From Anaerolinea thermolimosa (GTDB lineage Bacteria > Chloroflexota > Anaerolineae > Anaerolineales > Anaerolineaceae), in contig NZ_DF967965.1 in the NCBI RefSeq assembly GCF_001050195.2, positions 742,885 through 806,884 of the forward strand: DNA of 64,000 nt, written 5' to 3'. Under the pieces are notes generated by a model. That model ran no database searches. It had not been told where the DNA came from and saw only the letters and a list, made by a program, of their open reading frames with translations. Shown piece by piece: positions 47,054 to 54,520 of the stretch (position 1 is the stretch's first letter; every line of letters begins with the position of its first letter). A program made the position numbers and the translations under genes.

Positions 47054-47662
47054 TCAGGATTGGGTGGAGGGGTGCTCCCTTGACTGGCTGAACAAGTAAA
47101 ATGCCGTTGCCCCCAGCGGATACCGGCGGTGGTAATCCTCAGGACTTTCTACCATCAGGTCACCTATTGGCGGCCCGAAGAGGGCTTTCGCGAGGTGGTA
47201 AAACTCATCATTTGCTTCCTTGCTCTGCCATGCTTTTGTGGCTAAAAGTAAATGCCAATAGGTTTTATCGGGGGTATCAAAGTAGGTATTTGCCAAAATC
47301 CAGGCTAAAGCCAACGGTATATCTGGCGCGACTTTGTGTACCCAAACCAGCCGCGCGGCTAATACCTTGCTAATGATGGGTCTGGAAAAACCGTTTTGTA
47401 CAGCCCATTCAACGGAGCGCTTCCAGTGCGCCAGGATAATTCGGGCGTCCTCTGGTGGGGTTTCTTCTGGCGACCATTCATCAGTGGTTTCTTCCTTACT
47501 GAATTTGGCAAACCAATGCTCAACGGTGCGCCTGGTGGGTAAGTCGAAATCCGCAAGGCGGGTATCTCTTTCCATCTGCCGGACAGTTTCGGCGGCGGAA
47601 TAACCAAGTCTGTACTTCTCACGGGCGTAGTCGTGTACTTTGGTGTCGTAGTTTTTTGGCAT
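47054..47662 (-). CDS. Element protein of unknown function, HTH-like N-terminus
   Basis: A 202-residue soluble protein, divergent from the rest of the element. The first 70 residues (DYAREKYRLGYSAAETVRQM; DLPTRRTVEHWFAKFSKEE) look like a helix-turn-helix of the type found in transposase and terminase-small-subunit families. The remainder is helical with a Trp-rich stretch (YFDTPDKTYWHLLLATKAWQ). It is transcribed away from the replication genes out of the repeat-rich control region at 47663-47772. It might be the element's regulator or a recombination directionality factor, but neither is shown. Confidence 0.55.
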   Translation of the reverse strand: MPKNYDTKVHDYAREKYRLGYSAAETVRQMERDTRLADFDLPTRRTVEHWFAKFSKEETTDEWSPEETPPEDARIILAHWKRSVEWAVQNGFSRPIISKVLAARLVWVHKVAPDIPLALAWILANTYFDTPDKTYWHLLLATKAWQSKEANDEFYHLAKALFGPPIGDLMVESPEDYHRRYPLGATAFYLFSQSREHPSTQS

Positions 47663-47676
47663 AGTAACCCTCGTTT

Positions 47677-47753
47677 ATTTTCGCTTTATTCGCGTATTTT
47701 CGCTTTTATTTTCGCTAATATTTCTGAATACTTCGTATCATCTAGGATGATAC
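47677..47753. promoter_or_regulatory. Divergent control region with direct repeats and a palindrome
   Basis: Three direct copies of ATTTTCGCT (47677-47685, 47696-47704, 47708-47716), with a partial copy ATTCGCG at 47688. They are followed by the perfect inverted repeat GTATCATC (47735-47742) TAG GATGATAC (47746-47753). The region separates divergent genes. It looks like the operator set of the element's lysogeny-type switch; the palindrome is 20 bp from the ribbon-helix-helix start. Confidence 0.6.
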
Positions 47754-47772
47754 CACAAAAAGCGGAGATAAT

Positions 47773-47973
47773 ATGTTACGTTCCCACAAACGATTTGTTA
47801 CCCAATCCAAGCCTGTGGCGTTTCGACTGCGCCAGTTGGATATCGAAGCTCTACACGGGCTAGCCGCGCATTACAGAATTGGACGCTCGGAGGTGATTCG
47901 TCTGCTGCTGACCAGCGAGTGGGCAAAAATTCAAACAATGGGGGGAAACCATGACCGGAATACAAGACAATAG
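47773..47973 (+). CDS. Ribbon-helix-helix (CopG-like) regulator
   Basis: A 66-residue protein. The core KPVAFRLRQLDIEALHGLAA followed by HYRIGRSEVIRLLLTSEWAK is the ribbon-helix-helix pattern: one beta strand, then two helices with a G-S/R turn. Such proteins bind short palindromes, and one (47735-47753) lies directly upstream, so autoregulation is likely. It is the first gene of the plus-strand replication operon. It overlaps the next gene by 23 bp. Confidence 0.75.
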   Translation: MLRSHKRFVTQSKPVAFRLRQLDIEALHGLAAHYRIGRSEVIRLLLTSEWAKIQTMGGNHDRNTRQ

Positions 47974-48358
47974 AAAGCCCGCCGCTGGCACGGCGGGGCA
48001 AGGCAACGGCGCAAGGCAAAGCGTCCGTCAGACCTATTATAGCTCCGACGGGAAGCTTGTTGCAAGTCTTTGCGGGACGGTTTTACGAAAACGGGTGCGG
48101 GCGTCCGTCCATCAGTTACGCCAGCCGCCGGCCTGGGCGGTGGATGCGGACATACTCCGCAAGGCAATGGCGGACGGGGCGCAAGTGGTTGAAATTGAAG
48201 ATACCGAAACTGGACGGGTTTTTGTTACGGGCATTCGGGCATTTGAACTTTGCGGTTTTTGCTTCAATCGTGGTTTTGGCGAGCAGGTTGCTTTGCCCTT
48301 GAAGTTTTGGCGGGTCGAAGTTGTGGATGCCCGGCAGCCTTCGTTATTCGAGGTGTGA
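47951..48358 (+). CDS. Element protein of unknown function
   Basis: A 135-residue soluble protein. The start at 47951 has GGGGGGAAA as its ribosome binding site and overlaps the regulator gene. A central part reads LRKRVRASVHQLRQPPAWAV and IEDTETGRVFVTGIRAFELC; the C-terminus is QPSLFEV. No family is recognised. The last codon is followed after one base by the helicase ATG, so the two are translated together. It may be a replication accessory factor. Confidence 0.55.
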   Translation: MTGIQDNRKPAAGTAGQGNGARQSVRQTYYSSDGKLVASLCGTVLRKRVRASVHQLRQPPAWAVDADILRKAMADGAQVVEIEDTETGRVFVTGIRAFELCGFCFNRGFGEQVALPLKFWRVEVVDARQPSLFEV

Positions 48359-48359
48359 A

Positions 48360-49745
48360 ATGGCCGACCTGGAAGATTTGCTAAAACAAGCCACTGCCGC
48401 AGCGCAATCTCCGGCCCGGCCTGAACCGACAGGCGGGGAATATGCTATCGCCGTTGCGGTTGCTGATGAACTGCGAGGCCGACTTCGGTACGCAGAGCAT
48501 ACCCGCAGCTGGATGATGTATTCTAACGGTATTTGGCAGCCTGTCAGCGTCAACCAGGCGGCTGAATTGGTGGTCGTGGCGGCGGAAGAGCACTACTTAC
48601 GGGAAATCGCCGCAACGACCGATAAAAGCGAAAAGCAGCGATTGACGAAACTGCTTGAAGCGTCCTATCGGGCGAGGACAATTACCGGCGTTCTGTTCTT
48701 CCTTGCCGGGCAGCCGGGCATTGCCACAGGTGCGGATGAGTGGGACAGGAACGGTATGCTACTACCGGTGGCTAATGGAGTAGTTGACCTGGCGGATGGC
48801 AGCCTAAAACCGCATGACCCGGACTATCTCTTTACGAAACAAGCCGGCATAACTTACGACCCGCAGGCAAGCGCGCCGCGCTGGGTGCAATTCCTTGACG
48901 AGGTATTTTCAGGCGACCAAGACCTAATCGCCTTCATTCAGCGGGCGGTGGGCTACTCGTTGACGGCGCTGACCCGTGAACAATGTTTCTTCTTCTTGCA
49001 CGGGACAGGGCGCAACGGAAAAAGCCGCTTTATTGAAACCGTCCTTTCCTTGCTGGGCGGTTTTGGCAAGTATACGGCGTTCAGTACCTTCACCCGCGAG
49101 CGAGGCAAAAACGGGCATGAAGACGACCTGATGAACCTTGAAGGGGCGCGGCTGGTGGCTTCATCCGAAAGTAAAACGATAGGGAAACTAGCAGAAGATG
49201 TTTTGAAAACGCTGGCGGGGGAAGACCCGATAACCGGTAGCCGCAAGCATGAAAAGACCCGAACCTATCGGCCACAATTCAAAATCTGGCTGGCGGCGAA
49301 TAACAGGCCCAAAGTGGATGATGTAACTGACGGGTTTTGGCGCAAGGTCATTCTGATACCGTTCGAGGCAAAGTTTGAAGGCGCAGCGGAAGATAAGCGG
49401 CTGGGTGAGAAGTTGCGTTCTGAACTGCCAGGTATTCTCGCCTGGGCAGTAAAAGGCTGCCTGGCCTACCAGCGGGAAGGATTGAACCCGCCGCAACGGT
49501 GCATTGACGCAGCGGCGGCCTGGCGGACGGACAATGACCCACTGGCTGACTTTCTGGTGACCTGCAAAGTGGGGGCCGGCCTGGAAGTCAAGGCAAGTGC
49601 GCTGTATCAGGAATACATGCAGTTTTGCGCCACAAGTGGGATGAAGCCTATCTCTTTGACGGCGTTTAGTCCACTGATTGAAGCGCACGGCTTCAAGCGG
49701 GAAGTGCGGCGCAATGGCAAGTTTTTTGTAGGAATTGGCTTATGA
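48360..49745 (+). CDS. Phage/plasmid D5-type SF3 helicase
   Basis: A 461-residue protein of the P4/D5 primase-helicase group, but without a primase domain. The N-terminal half has the D5_N region (YSNGIWQPVSVNQAAELV; LPVANGVVDLADGSLKPHDP). The SF3 helicase follows: Walker A HGTGRNGKSRFIE (about 214-226), Walker B-like GARLVASSESK, and the sensor 1/motif C FKIWLAANNRPKV. It ends in a winged-helix-like region (LYQEYMQFCATSGMKPIS). It would unwind the element's origin as a hexamer. Its stop codon is the left edge of the nested palindrome. Confidence 0.88.
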   Translation: MADLEDLLKQATAAAQSPARPEPTGGEYAIAVAVADELRGRLRYAEHTRSWMMYSNGIWQPVSVNQAAELVVVAAEEHYLREIAATTDKSEKQRLTKLLEASYRARTITGVLFFLAGQPGIATGADEWDRNGMLLPVANGVVDLADGSLKPHDPDYLFTKQAGITYDPQASAPRWVQFLDEVFSGDQDLIAFIQRAVGYSLTALTREQCFFFLHGTGRNGKSRFIETVLSLLGGFGKYTAFSTFTRERGKNGHEDDLMNLEGARLVASSESKTIGKLAEDVLKTLAGEDPITGSRKHEKTRTYRPQFKIWLAANNRPKVDDVTDGFWRKVILIPFEAKFEGAAEDKRLGEKLRSELPGILAWAVKGCLAYQREGLNPPQRCIDAAAAWRTDNDPLADFLVTCKVGAGLEVKASALYQEYMQFCATSGMKPISLTAFSPLIEAHGFKREVRRNGKFFVGIGL

Positions 49746-49862
49746 CGGGTTTTGTGACGGGTTGTGACGACTTAAGGGGGGGTTTTAGGTTTTTCCCTAT
49801 TAACTGCGAATTAATAGAAAAAAACCTAAAAGTGGCCCTAACCCGTAACAACCCGTCACACC
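49746..49862. other. Nested palindrome with repeats; candidate replication origin
   Basis: Three concentric inverted repeats share one centre near 49807: TGTGACGGGTTGT (49753-49765) with ACAACCCGTCACA (49848-49860); TTTTAGGTTTTT (49783-49794) with AAAAACCTAAAA (49820-49831); TATTAA (49798-49803) with TTAATA (49811-49816). ACGGGTT occurs four times, two per strand, at the outer edges, like iterons. The A/T-rich middle could melt easily. The place, between the helicase and the primase, fits an origin. Confidence 0.62.
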
Positions 49863-49884
49863 TTGCGGAAAGTGAGAAAAAAAA

Positions 49885-50919
49885 ATGGAGCGTATCAGTG
49901 AAACAATCAGGCGGACGACCGACCTTCTCTCCCTTGTGGAGCGGGACACTCGCTTGGAGCGGGTTGGAACGGGCTGGTGGGCCGGCCCGTGTCCGTTCTG
50001 CGGCGGAACTGACCGCTTTGTCATCAAGCGAACCGCTGACGGCTGGAGATGGCTTTGCCGCCATTGCACGGACGGCAAATACGGGGACGCTATCGATTAC
50101 GCCCGGCGGCGCAATCGGGTGGACTTCAAAGAGGCCATTCGCGAACTGGGCGGCGAGGTATCCTCACCCTTGCGGCATGAACGGGAGCAGCCAGAGCCGC
50201 AGCCAGAGCCGCAGCCACAGCCTGAGCCGCAGACGATTGAACGGATGACCCGTTTGGCTTACCAGGCCGCAAACGAACTGGACGGTAATTCGCCGCTGGC
50301 GGCAGAGGTGCGGTCCTACCTTGACCGGAGGGGTATCATCGAGCCGACCCGTCAAAGGGCGATGCTGGGGGCGCGGATGGTTTACGACCCGAAATTGAAG
50401 CGGGAGCGGCCAGCGGTGAGCATTCCTTACTTCAATTCCAGGTTGGACGTCCGGGGAATCAAATACCGGTTTTGTGACGACCTGCCGGGTGGTTTGAGAT
50501 ATGCGATGGAGCGGGGAAGTCAGAGCGGGTTTTACTGCCTACCGGAGTGCCTGGGTGGCTTCGACCGGTTGATGATTGTAGAAGGTGAATTGAACCTGCT
50601 ATCGCTGGCGCAGGTGCTGCCGGAGCTCGACCTGATTAGCACGGGCAGCCAGAGCCTAAGCGAGGCAATGAAGCAAACCCTTTCGCGCCTTGCGGCCCGA
50701 TACCGCCGGATTTTGTGCTGGTTTGACGACCGCGAACGTGCGGCGGAAGTGGCCCGACTTGTGCGGGGCGTGCCGGTGCAATCGCCACAGGTGGACGGCG
50801 AAAAGTGGGACGCGAACAAGCTGCTTCAGGCTGACCTGTTACACAGCTTCGTCACCCGACTAACCGGTGTTCGGTGCTTCGGATGGACGCTGGAAGGCTG
50901 GAGGAATCATCATGAATAG
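49885..50919 (+). CDS. DnaG-type primase (CHC2 zinc finger and Toprim)
   Basis: A 344-residue protein that would make RNA primers for the element. The N-terminal zinc finger has Cys36, Cys39, Cys58 and Cys61 (GPCPFCGG and LCRHC). A Glu-Pro-Gln linker (about 98-113) follows, encoded by tandem 12-bp DNA repeats. The Toprim domain has the acidic motif LMIVEGELNLLSL (about 231) and the DxD-like CWFDDRERAAEV (about 276). It is shorter than a chromosomal DnaG and lacks the helicase-binding domain. A ribosome binding site is not clear. The next gene starts inside its last codons. Confidence 0.87.
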   Translation: MERISETIRRTTDLLSLVERDTRLERVGTGWWAGPCPFCGGTDRFVIKRTADGWRWLCRHCTDGKYGDAIDYARRRNRVDFKEAIRELGGEVSSPLRHEREQPEPQPEPQPQPEPQTIERMTRLAYQAANELDGNSPLAAEVRSYLDRRGIIEPTRQRAMLGARMVYDPKLKRERPAVSIPYFNSRLDVRGIKYRFCDDLPGGLRYAMERGSQSGFYCLPECLGGFDRLMIVEGELNLLSLAQVLPELDLISTGSQSLSEAMKQTLSRLAARYRRILCWFDDRERAAEVARLVRGVPVQSPQVDGEKWDANKLLQADLLHSFVTRLTGVRCFGWTLEGWRNHHE

Positions 50920-51232
50920 CACCTGGAAAGCAACGGAAAGAGCAATCGCCCGAAGGCTGGGCGGGAAGCGTGTACCGATAACGGGCCGTGCGCGTGGTTC
51001 AGCGCCGGACGTTGCCCACACATGGCTTAGCATTGAGGTCAAGCACAGGAAGCGCCTGCCGCGATGGCTGGCGGATGCCATCGACCAGGCTGTGGCTGCG
51101 GCGGTTGAGGGGCAATTGCCGATTGTCATTCTTCATGAGAGTGGACAACGGCACGATAATGATTTGGTGTTGACGCGGCTGAGTGATTTCGAAAGCTGGT
51201 TTGGCTCGATTGGAGGTGACGATGAGGACTGA
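50912..51232 (+). CDS. PD-(D/E)XK-type nuclease, Holliday-junction-resolvase-like
   Basis: A 106-residue protein that overlaps the primase stop. The pattern ERAIARRLGGKRVPITG, SAPDVAHTWLSIEVKHRKR, then PIVILHESG follows the PD-(D/E)XK core: an early Glu, the Asp of PDV, and the Glu and Lys of EVK. The size and the GxRxPxxG opening are like Hjc-type resolvases and the small phage nucleases. It might resolve replication intermediates of the element. Confidence 0.72.
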   Translation: MNSTWKATERAIARRLGGKRVPITGRARGSAPDVAHTWLSIEVKHRKRLPRWLADAIDQAVAAAVEGQLPIVILHESGQRHDNDLVLTRLSDFESWFGSIGGDDED

Positions 51233-51446
51233 AACCGATTTCGTCTTTCGCCTGGCTGAGGTGCGCGACCCGTTCGCTGTGGAAGACCCTTTCTTGCTGG
51301 CATTCATGGCCTTGCCGCCAAAGCAGCGCCGGTGGGTGGCACGTCAAACGATTTTGTTGTGCGCCGCTGTTGATGGGCTCGACACGCTGGGGGCGCTGGA
51401 ATTGTTGGCGCGGATTGCGCCGTTTGCGGAGGCGAACCGCCATTGA
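51222..51446 (+). CDS. Small element protein of unknown function
   Basis: A 74-residue helical protein. The ATG at 51222 has GGAGGTGAC upstream and overlaps the nuclease stop by 11 bp. The middle reads LAFMALPPKQRRWVARQ. No family is recognised. It ends the first plus-strand operon of the element. Confidence 0.5.
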   Translation: MRTETDFVFRLAEVRDPFAVEDPFLLAFMALPPKQRRWVARQTILLCAAVDGLDTLGALELLARIAPFAEANRH

Positions 51447-51499
51447 GGGCTGGCGACTGATAGCGGTCATAAAACCGCCTCAAAATAGAACACTTGCTC

Positions 51500-51505
51500 T
51501 ATAAT
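51500..51505 (+). promoter_or_regulatory. -10 element of the second element operon
   Basis: TATAAT at 51500-51505, 24 bp before the next start codon (SD AAAGGA). No clear -35 is present. A small hairpin GCGGT/ACCGC (about 51457-51472) lies upstream. Confidence 0.5.
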
Positions 51506-51528
51506 TCGAATAGAAAGGACTATATGGT

Positions 51529-52302
51529 ATGTTTACGCAAAAAATGTCGAACGATGATGCTCTCCGGTATGCGAAGGCGTATTTTCCAAAAAGCCTGGTA
51601 GCCGAACTTGAGCGCCTCACCTACCAGACCGAACCGGAACGGGCGCATGAGGCGCTTGCTCGATTTTCGGCGGCGATTGTGAAAGCGCGGCGAGAAATCG
51701 CAAACGGGGGTTTTCAACCGGAGGTCAAGGTTGCCATGTTTGAAATGTTGCGCCAGGAGGCGGAAAATGGGCTAAATGCCATTCGGGCGAACTTGACCAA
51801 AAAGCTGGCAAGGGAGAAAGCCGACATTGCTGACCGGCTGCGGGAGTTTGAAGATGAAGCGGCTGGCGACAATTTTCAGACTTACCTTTCAATGCGCTGG
51901 CCGTTGCTGCAACGGGCGTTGGATGCCGGGCGTTCTGTGGCTGAGGTTTTGGCCGCTTCGGGTGACCGGCGGGATGCTTACGTCTTGCGGCGAAATTTGC
52001 CGCTGCTGCTGTCAGAACGGTACACTGGCAGAGATTTTGAAATTGCCTTGCAGGGCGCGCTGGCCGAAATCGAACTCTGGGAACGCGGAAAAATGTCCGA
52101 GCAAGAATTGAAACTCCGTGACCGCCTGGGCCGCCACAATTCGGGTGCTTATCGGGTGGAGGTTTCGCTTTCTCAGGCTGAAACGGCCCTTGCTTCTGAC
52201 CCACAAAGTGGATTGCCATTCACTGGATTTGACGGTGAAGTAGTCTGGCTTCACCCTGACGGGCGGGTGAACGAAACTCCGCCACAGGGATTAGGACAAT
52301 GA
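51529..52302 (+). CDS. Coiled-coil element protein of unknown function
   Basis: A 257-residue soluble protein, mostly helical, with a charged stretch of heptad character (AREKADIADRLREFEDEA). The C-terminal 40 residues are Pro/Gly-rich (GLPFTGFDGEVVWLHPDGRV). Position just before a terminase-small-subunit-like gene recalls capsid-associated or scaffolding proteins of satellites, but no motif supports that. The next start overlaps its stop by 4 bp (ATGA). Confidence 0.5.
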   Translation: MFTQKMSNDDALRYAKAYFPKSLVAELERLTYQTEPERAHEALARFSAAIVKARREIANGGFQPEVKVAMFEMLRQEAENGLNAIRANLTKKLAREKADIADRLREFEDEAAGDNFQTYLSMRWPLLQRALDAGRSVAEVLAASGDRRDAYVLRRNLPLLLSERYTGRDFEIALQGALAEIELWERGKMSEQELKLRDRLGRHNSGAYRVEVSLSQAETALASDPQSGLPFTGFDGEVVWLHPDGRVNETPPQGLGQ

Positions 52303-52580
52303 ACTATACTGCTTTGCCACTGGCTGACCTGATAGCCGGCCTGCCGCCGGAAGTGCGGCGCGACTTCGACAGGGCCCGCTTCCGGCTGGCGCTGGAAGGC
52401 GCAACGGATGAGGAAATCACGGCGGCGCTGGTGACGTTTGGCTATCTGGTGCAATTGCTTACCGGCAAAATTCCCTTTGACTGCTGGAAATTGCGTTCAT
52501 ATCTGAACATGGGTGAAAATGACCGCAAACGACCTAACCGCAAGGCAAAAGCGCTTTATTCAGGCCCTGCTGACCAGTAA
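52299..52580 (+). CDS. Small element protein of unknown function
   Basis: A 93-residue protein beginning MNYTALPLADLIAGLPPEV, with a helical core (FDRARFRLALEGATDEEITA) and a basic tail (NDRKRPNRKAKAL). Its last 62 bases overlap the next gene in another frame, so its C-terminus or the next start could be shifted. Coupled to the coiled-coil gene by ATGA. Confidence 0.45.
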   Translation: MNYTALPLADLIAGLPPEVRRDFDRARFRLALEGATDEEITAALVTFGYLVQLLTGKIPFDCWKLRSYLNMGENDRKRPNRKAKALYSGPADQ

Positions 52581-52920
52581 GAGCGCACGGGAAGCAGCGC
52601 GCCAGGCCGGGGTGGGTGAGAAGACCGCCTACCGCTGGTTGCGCCTGCCACAGGTGCAATCTGCCCTTGCGGAAGCGGAAGCCCTGATGATGGGTGAAGT
52701 CATGCGGCGACTGCTGGGTATGCAGGGGGCGGCGGCGGATGCACTCGACGAGATTGTCTCCGACCGCCGCCTTCCTGCCGCACGGCTTCAGGCGGCTAAA
52801 ATGATTTTAGACAACCTCCTGCGTCTGCGAAGTGCGGTTGAGCTGGAAACGCGCCTGGCGGAGCTGGAGCGGAAGCTGGAGCAGGTATCCAGCCAGGGTG
52901 AGCCGCCGCACGGCGATTGA
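52519..52920 (+). CDS. Terminase-small-subunit-like HTH protein
   Basis: A 133-residue protein from the ATG at 52519 (GTG at 52513 possible). The N-terminal homeodomain-like HTH, TARQKRFIQALLTSKSAREA then GVGEKTAYRWLRLPQVQ, is the pattern of phage terminase small subunits of the phBC6A51 type. The C-terminal helices (AARLQAAKMILDNLLRLRSA; TRLAELERKLEQV) suggest oligomerisation. In phage islands a satellite-specific TerS redirects packaging to the satellite genome. No large terminase is present here. Some HTH proteins with this fold are not terminases, so the role is inferred. Confidence 0.65.
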   Translation: MTANDLTARQKRFIQALLTSKSAREAARQAGVGEKTAYRWLRLPQVQSALAEAEALMMGEVMRRLLGMQGAAADALDEIVSDRRLPAARLQAAKMILDNLLRLRSAVELETRLAELERKLEQVSSQGEPPHGD

Positions 52921-53000
52921 ACCGAAATCGGTGCAGAATGCCCTTCCAGGCGCACGTAGAGCCGCGATTTCAGGATGGGGTGATAAATGACCTGTGGCGG

Positions 53001-53372
53001 CTAATCGGCGGTTTTATAGGGGCTTTCGGCGGTAACCGCAGAATTGCCAAACTCTCCGCCATGTTTCCAAATGTGAATCGTCAGCCGACCTACACATTCG
53101 GTGAAGTCCGCGATGGTATCGTAAAGAGTTGTGCTGCCCTTAGCCGACTCATAGAGGACATAGTAAATCCAGGCGAAATCTTCAAAGAACTCTTTGAGTG
53201 AAACAGGTACTTGCCTGGCAATCAGGCTTTGGGCCTCTTCCAGTAACACCTCGACAAATTCGGGCTGGACGCCCAGGAACTCAGGCGTCAGGCTGGCCGT
53301 AACCATCTCGAAGCGGTCTGGCTTGTGTGTGGTGTCCGGGGTGGGTTGGGTTTTGCCGTTGGATTTAGACAT
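53001..53372 (-). CDS. Element protein of unknown function, preceded by a strong ribosome binding site
   Basis: A 123-residue acidic protein on the minus strand, with AAGGAGGT correctly placed before the ATG. Residues 30-90 are helical (FVEVLLEEAQSLIARQVPV; FFEDFAWIYYVLYESAKG). No family is recognised. It is transcribed in the same direction as the integrase, between it and the right end of the replication and terminase-like genes. Confidence 0.55.
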   Translation of the reverse strand: MSKSNGKTQPTPDTTHKPDRFEMVTASLTPEFLGVQPEFVEVLLEEAQSLIARQVPVSLKEFFEDFAWIYYVLYESAKGSTTLYDTIADFTECVGRLTIHIWKHGGEFGNSAVTAESPYKTAD

Positions 53373-53465
53373 GGGAAACCTCCTTTTGGGTGAAAAAAAT
53401 GGATTCTGGTTTTTTCATTGACGTAATTTGTCAACAGGGCTGATTTGCGCGTGAAAAATATATTC

Positions 53466-54407
53466 TCATCCTTTCTTCCACAGGTTATCTACCGGGCTGG
53501 CCTTACGGTGGGCGGCCCGGGTGTCAGTATCGGCAAGAGCCAGATAGTGCTCTACCATTTTCAAGGTGGAATGGCCGAGAATGCGCTGAAGCGTGAATAC
53601 ATCGCCGCCGTTACGCAGATACTGAATGGCGAAGGTGTGCCGGAAGCGGTGGGGATGGACGTTCTGAACGCCGGCGCGGTCACCCAATCGCACTAACAGA
53701 TGACGCAGCGAAACGCGGTCAAACGGTCTGCCTTCGCGGGTGAAGAACAATGCGCCGTCGTTTTCGTTGCGCCTGGCCAGATAAAGCCACAGCGCTTTTT
53801 GGGTGGCGTTGCCAATCGGAATAACGCGGGGGCGCGATTTTACGCCGGAAAGGTGAGGTCTTACGGTGATTGTGCCATTATTAAGGTCGATGTCTTTCAC
53901 GGTCAGCCGGCACAATTCAGAGGCGCGGATGCCTGTATCCAGCAGAAGCATGATAATAGCGCGGTCTCTGTGCGCTGTTGCACGCGGCATGGTGAAGGAC
54001 TTGCGCTTTCCCTGAGATGGGGTGGTGCGTTCAACGGCTTTGAGCAGAGCCTTTACTTCATCTTCCGAAAGCGGCAGTATCTCACGGTAGGCAAAGCGCG
54101 GTTTGGTGAGGGCTTTATCCGGTCTGTCGGATAATCCTTCGGAGGACGTCCATTTGAAAAGCGCACGGATGGCTTTCCAGACATGAAACACAGAAGTTGG
54201 GGAAAGGCGCGGGTTTTCCTGAACGGCGGCCAGAAAACGCCGCAGGTCATCGGTGGTGACCTGTTGAAGCGGCATATCGGAAAAGCGGATGAGCATGTCC
54301 AATGCCCATTGATACTGGTTGAGGGTTTGCGGACTGTATCCATCCGCCCGGCGAGCCATGAGGAAGCCATGAACGGCCTGTGAAAGCAAGAGGCCTGAGG
54401 TAGTCAT
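53466..54407 (-). CDS. Tyrosine recombinase (integrase) of the element
   Basis: A 313-residue site-specific recombinase from the ATG at 54407 (GGAGAT upstream). The N-terminal SAM-like core-binding domain covers about 5-95 and the catalytic domain about 105-300. The catalytic residues are visible: Arg161 (TGIRASEL), Lys190, His253 and Arg256 (HPHRFRHTF), His279 (LGHST) and the nucleophile Tyr288 (MVEHYLAL). It closely resembles XerC/D-like phage integrases. It lies 68 bp from the intact tRNA-Pro, as expected for integration at the tRNA 3' end. Its arm sites are probably the 12-bp inverted repeats at the two ends. Confidence 0.92.
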   Translation of the reverse strand: MTTSGLLLSQAVHGFLMARRADGYSPQTLNQYQWALDMLIRFSDMPLQQVTTDDLRRFLAAVQENPRLSPTSVFHVWKAIRALFKWTSSEGLSDRPDKALTKPRFAYREILPLSEDEVKALLKAVERTTPSQGKRKSFTMPRATAHRDRAIIMLLLDTGIRASELCRLTVKDIDLNNGTITVRPHLSGVKSRPRVIPIGNATQKALWLYLARRNENDGALFFTREGRPFDRVSLRHLLVRLGDRAGVQNVHPHRFRHTFAIQYLRNGGDVFTLQRILGHSTLKMVEHYLALADTDTRAAHRKASPVDNLWKKG

Positions 54408-54422
54408 GGATAATCTCCAGTT

Positions 54423-54434
54423 GCCTACCACAGG
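54423..54434 (-). repeat. Right 12-bp end repeat, candidate integrase arm site
   Basis: GCCTACCACAGG on the plus strand is the exact reverse complement of 46953-46964. It lies 41 bp inside the right attachment repeat, in the integrase leader. Confidence 0.6.
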
Positions 54435-54474
54435 CCTCATTGTCCTGATGATTCAGGAGAGCAAGTTATCTTAG

Positions 54475-54520
54475 GTCGGGGCGAAAGGATTTGAACCTTC
54501 GACCTCTTGCACCCCATGCA
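54475..54520 (-). repeat. Right attachment repeat inside the intact tRNA-Pro
   Basis: A 46-bp perfect copy of 46849-46894. It covers the anticodon loop to the 3' end of the tRNA, a usual crossover site for tRNA-targeting tyrosine recombinases. Confidence 0.92.

Larger units (their letters stand above)
46849..54520. mobile_element. Integrated satellite-like element in tRNA-Pro
   Basis: A 7.6-kb element bounded by a perfect 46-bp direct repeat (46849-46894; 54475-54520). The repeat is the 3' part of the tRNA-Pro(GGG) gene, starting in the anticodon stem-loop. The integrase lies next to the intact tRNA at the right end. Cargo: unknown HTH-like protein, ribbon-helix-helix regulator, helicase, primase, PD-(D/E)XK nuclease, coiled-coil protein, terminase-small-subunit-like protein and unknowns, with no capsid, tail, lysis, conjugation or large-terminase genes. 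This set resembles phage-inducible islands or P4-like satellites, or a minimal integrative plasmid. The tRNA is kept intact by the repeat. The chromosomal neighbours resume at once outside the repeats. Confidence 0.88.

Noticed and set aside
50164-50240. CRISPR-like or regulatory tandem repeat in the primase gene
   Set aside because: The 12-bp units are in frame and simply encode a Glu-Pro-Gln linker; there are no spacers.
49742-50248. A 168-residue frame running through the palindrome and into the primase gene
   Set aside because: Its translation is low-complexity where it overlaps the primase, which has clear zinc-finger and Toprim motifs in the other frame.
52917-53201. Plus-strand reading frame of 94 codons after the TerS-like gene
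   Set aside because: It is antisense to the 123-residue gene, which has a strong AAGGAGGT ribosome binding site; the plus frame has none.
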